DNA of 64,000 nt from Paragorgia papillata (taxonomy: Eukaryota; Cnidaria; Anthozoa; Scleralcyonacea; Coralliidae): positions 1,530,001 through 1,594,000 of the forward strand of contig JAWNZC010000320.1 of assembly GCA_035771165.1 (NCBI GenBank), read 5' to 3'. Within the stretch, counting starts at the first letter, position 1; every line of letters starts with the position of its first letter. Under the pieces are notes generated by a model. The model was not told the origin of the DNA. It did no database searches and saw only the letters and a list, made by a program, of their open reading frames with translations. A program made the position numbers and the translations under genes. Shown in pieces: positions 60,907-64,000 of the stretch.

Positions 60907-62064
60907 TCATAAATTCAAGTCTCTAATCATGTCCCTCCACTTTGCTTTGTCGAGAGCCATTTCGTGCCATTTGTCGACTTCTATGTTTGCTTTCTTCAGG
61001 GTTTTGTAAAGAGAGCGACCATACGTATATTGAGGTGCACCTCTGGGTCTCTTTGATCGTACCCACGAAGATAACATCTTCCTTAGTAGCCGTGACCAAG
61101 GCATTCGTACAACATGGCCAGCCCAACGCAGTTGTTGTTTGCAGATGTATGTGTCGATTGATTTCAGTGAGAGTCTCTTCAACAAAATACCATTCGAGAT
61201 TCTGTGCTTACGAGTATGTCTTCTATTTACTCGACACATAGCTCTCAGACACCTATGGTGAAAATTTCTCAGTTTTCGAAGGAGATGTTCGGTCAAACTC
61301 CAACGTTCAGCTCCATACAATAGTATTGGTAGAATGAATGTACTGTACACTGAACCTTTCACTTTCAATGATACTTGGGATGACGAAAATAAACATTTCC
61401 GAAGGGATCCAAACGCATTACCAGCTTTAACAATTCTTAAATCAACATCCTTCACATCTGTGCATTCACGAGTAACAACACTACCGAGGTATGTAAATTT
61501 GTCCACTATGGGAATACAACGATTTTCTCCAACAATTACATCAGAAAGATCTGCATTATCGTGGTTGTCCGGATTTTCATACATGGACGGTGGTTTTGAG
61601 CAGAACAGGATTTCTGATTTTGAGTCTTCTTTTGGTTCGATCTTTCCTGAGTGTACTTCCATGACAAAAAAGTGCGATATGATGCTACATACTCCTTTTG
61701 TTAGATCTTCTCGAGAATCAAACAAGACCGCTGTATCGTCAGCATATTCCGAATCGAGGAGGGGAAATTCTTCACCACGTGCTCGATGACTGCGTCCAGT
61801 TAGTATGACATCCATCTTTGTTCTGAAGATACAGACAGGAATATCACATTGCAGTTTCCAAGTGATCATAACGGCTGCCATAAAGAATGTGAATAAGATT
61901 GGTCCAAGTATGTCACCTCGTTTGACACCGATAATACACTCAAACGTTTGTGTGACTTCATCGACCGTGAACTTTACTTTAAAGTCAGAATGCAACGCCT
62001 TCAGCAAGCTAATAAGTTTTGGCGGCACTCCAAATTTAGCAAGAATGTTCCATAGCAATTCCAT
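60907..62064 (-). pseudogene. RTE-type reverse transcriptase, main part
   Basis: 385 codons: MELLWNILAKFGVPPKLISL, GVKRGDILGPILFTFFMAAV (motif B), SEYADDTAVLFDS (YADD), FTYLGSVVTRECTDVKDVDL, FILPILLYGAERWSLTEHLL and QLRWAGHVVRMP. The tail KWHEMALDKAKWRDMIRDLN is typical of RTE-group LINEs. A TAA at 62081-62083, within the motif A segment, separates it from its N-terminal part. Confidence 0.9.
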
Positions 62065-62082
62065 TGGTACGCGGTCAAAGGC

Positions 62083-62744
62083 TTAAACTAAGTCTAAGAA
62101 AAAGACCCATGACTCTAAACCATGTTCCCGCCTCTTCTTAAGAGCTATCTTGATGGCGAAGACAGCATATGTGCATCCTCTGCCAGGTCGAAAACCACAT
62201 TGAGGCTCATGATCTAAGCTTTCCTGGATTGGTAGTAGTCGCATATGAAGTAGAATGGCTATGATTTTGTATGCCACTTCTAGCAGCATTATGCCTCGAT
62301 ATTTCTTTGGCCAGCTTAAATCACCTTTCTTTGGAAGAACATTCAGTCGACCAATGTTCCATTCTTCAGGTACAACTTCAGTTACCCAAAGCTGTACCAC
62401 AACACTTTCAACATTCCAAATGTTTCATCGCACTCAAGTAGACATTTCCACGCCTGGGGGCAAATCCCGGATTCTCCAGGAGCCTTGTTCTTTAGCTTCA
62501 GAGTGGCAAGTCTGATTTCTTCATTGGTTGGTGTATGATCAGATCCGTCCACTAACGGGTTCTGAGGTAACATGTCAAGCGCAGTGTGATCGTACGTTGC
62601 TGATCTTCCATACAGCATTTTGAAGTGGTTGCAGAAGACAGTTGCGTTTTCTTCCGGTTTTTTGCATGTTGTTCCGTCAGGGTGTTTCATTTGCCTGCAG
62701 TTAGTTGGTTTTGTTTTCGACAGTCCAGCTTTCAAAATTTTCAA
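62083..62744 (-). pseudogene. RTE-type RT N-terminal part, frameshifted
   Basis: Two overlapping frames: 62744-62382 has NEEIRLATLKLKNKAPGESG and ICPQAWKCL; 62400-62083 has VVPEEWNIGRLNVLPKKGDL, YRGIMLLEVAYKIIAILLHM and ESWVFFLDLV before the stop (motif A Asp present). They are separated by one frameshift near 62390. Confidence 0.85.
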
Positions 62745-62756
62745 TGAATCCCATGC

Positions 62757-63260
62757 TTATTTTGTGCCGGATTGTAAATTCAATACATCACATTGATTTT
62801 GGATCCATTTGTTCTTCGCATCTTTCACAGCCGATTTCAGTTTCTGCCGGGCAAGTTGAAGTCGTTGGACGCGAGAGCGAGTTCGTCGGTTGAAAACTTC
62901 TCTCATGGCTTGATTTCTTGCTTCAATGAGAGATAGCAATTTGCTCGCGTTTGATCGAAACCATCCAGGTTGAGCTCGCTCTTTCTTTGGCAGAGATGTA
63001 AAACTTGCCTTCCCGACTGCTTCAGCTAGTTCAGTATAGGTTGGTTGTGATGTGGATCCCACGTTGCTCATGACTTCTTGACAAAAACTCTTACGTTTGT
63101 TTTGGTCATCCAGTTTGGTATGATCAAGGTTGATCATTTTTTGGCGCGGTTCCGTCTTCTTTTTCAACCGTTTCATCACACGAAGTTTCAGAGAGATAGC
63201 ACGATGGTCGCTGTCCAAAATTTGCGGAGCAACACCAGCATCTGTAACACGATGGAACAT
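62757..63260 (-). pseudogene. RTE-type LINE linker region
   Basis: 167 codons starting MFHRVTDAGVAPQILDSDHR (end of the endonuclease, SDHR box) followed by a basic, helical linker (RSRVQRLQLARQKLKSAVKD). SDH is the last catalytic motif of AP-like endonucleases. Confidence 0.8.
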
Positions 63261-63263
63261 CTC

Positions 63264-63633
63264 CCTTTATACAATACCCTAGTTGCTATGCGTGTTTTCA
63301 TTGGTTGTTGGCCATGATCTATTAGAGGACAGACACATGGTCACGTCAGATCACGTCAGGTGACTTGCTTTTTTCCTTCTTCATGCCCCAAAATCCGGCA
63401 CGAGTTTCGACAAAGACCTTTTAAATTTGTATTGTATAAAACAAATAGATTCCATTTTTTTGTTGTCTGTTCAGTTATAGATGCACAGAGGACGTCACAA
63501 CGTGGTAAGAACATCAGTGACCCACTCGACTGCGTCTTGTGGGCCACTTTTTTGTTCTTACCACGTTGTGACGTCATCTGTGCATCTATAACTGAACAGA
63601 CAACGGCAAAATGGAATCTATTTGTTAAATTGA
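63264..63633. mobile_element. Insertion with palindromic MITE inside LINE endonuclease
   Basis: AACAAATAGATTCCATTTTT (63440) and its inverse at 63610-63629, plus GTTCAGTTATAGATGCACAG and GACGTCACAACGTGGTAAGA with their inverses, form a palindrome of about 190 bases. A further 170 bases (63264-63435) belong to the same or a second insertion. LINE coding sequence resumes on both sides. Confidence 0.8.
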
Positions 63634-63637
63634 CGAT

Positions 63638-64000
63638 GATGTGGTCAATTTGATGTTGTTTCTTACCTCGGGGGTGAATCCAGGTTGAGTAGTTCTTTTT
63701 CTTGAAACGTGTTGTTGTAACTTCGAGATTATTGATTGCCAAATACGATAGAAACCTTCCAGAGTCATTCGTATGCTGGATACCATAGCACCCGAGAGGA
63801 CCATCATTTTCTTCCTTAGCATAGCCCAAGCTGGAGTTGCAGTCAGAACCGATTACCAGTATGTCGTCATTCTGCTTTCTTCCCATGCATCTGTCAAGTT
63901 GATCAAAATAGACATCCCAGACGTCATCAGATGCATTCCCAACTGGTGCGTACGCGGATATCAGAAATACCCCAACATCCTTGTTTTGCCGATCTTTCAG
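63638..64000 (-). pseudogene. AP-like endonuclease of RTE LINE (partial)
   Basis: Open from the window edge: VGVFLISAYAPVGN, ILVIGSDCNSSLG (usual GDFN box, altered), NLEVTTTRFKKKNYSTWIHP and KKQHQIDHIIVN (QIDHI box). These are the exonuclease-endonuclease-phosphatase motifs of LINE endonucleases. The N-terminal part lies beyond 64000; the SDH box is separated from this part by the MITE. Confidence 0.85.

Larger units (their letters stand above)
60905..64000 (-). mobile_element. RTE-type LINE, nearly full coding length, decayed
   Basis: Minus strand, entering from the right edge: AP-like endonuclease (64000-63638), a MITE interruption (63264-63633), linker (63260-62757), RT start (62744-62083), RT and tail (62064-60907). 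The 3' end lies almost at the stop codon, as in RTE elements with very short 3' UTRs. At least one nonsense codon and two frameshifts. Confidence 0.85.

Overview
The window reads as nuclear DNA of an animal, most likely a cnidarian (anthozoan type). The grounds are: a split protein-coding gene with short exons and standard splice sites; an AT-rich, repeat-loaded background; RTE-, CR1/L2- and R2-type LINEs, Ty3/Gypsy and hAT fragments; and many palindromic MITEs. The lineage call is inference from general repeat character, not from a marker gene. No prokaryotic features, CRISPR arrays or complete non-mobile genes other than the one below were found.

Positions 734-26666 (+) hold the 3' half of one host gene. 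Fourteen exons join in perfect phase into 495 codons plus a stop. They match the C-terminal half of DIS3L, the cytoplasmic exosome 3'-5' exoribonuclease (second part of the RNB domain, S1-like domain, C-terminal tail). The 5' half lies left of the window. The introns are stuffed with repeats: a 3.5-kb palindromic piggyBac-like element carrying a Mutator-like insertion (2266-5728), a Harbinger-type MITE (1663-2073), pyrimidine arrays including about 0.7 kb of (TTAC)n (9881-11300), a 5S-rRNA-derived SINE (12024-12340), (TAGTG)n arrays, a truncated LINE (15045-15975), and a hAT element nested in a MITE (19356-20182).

Positions 26667-54400 are almost entirely repeats. The notable part is an inverted, diverged duplicate of one DIS3L exon with its flanking introns (28034-29640 against 6445-9053). 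After it come a 1.6-kb array of a 20-bp satellite (30322-31957), a 2.5-kb element with 18-bp inverted ends and GAAATC subterminal arrays (34646-37149) that contains a hAT exon and a PHD-finger reading frame, and an R2-type LINE (40036-41280). Isolated coding-like fragments (ankyrin, RING-like, two unrecognised) lie at 49-53.6 kb.

Positions 54437-64000 are a stack of nested retroelements. A decayed Gypsy element (protease, RT, RNase H, integrase remnants) is split by a minus-strand CR1/L2-like LINE and a hairpin element. Its 3' side abuts a minus-strand RTE-type LINE that runs off the window and is itself split by a palindromic MITE. All of these elements carry stops, frameshifts or lost catalytic residues.

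Nothing here amounts to a clearly new multi-gene system. The strongest leads are the inverted exon duplication, the nested palindrome with paired captured promoters, the TTAA-sharing MITE tandems, and the PHD-carrying element.
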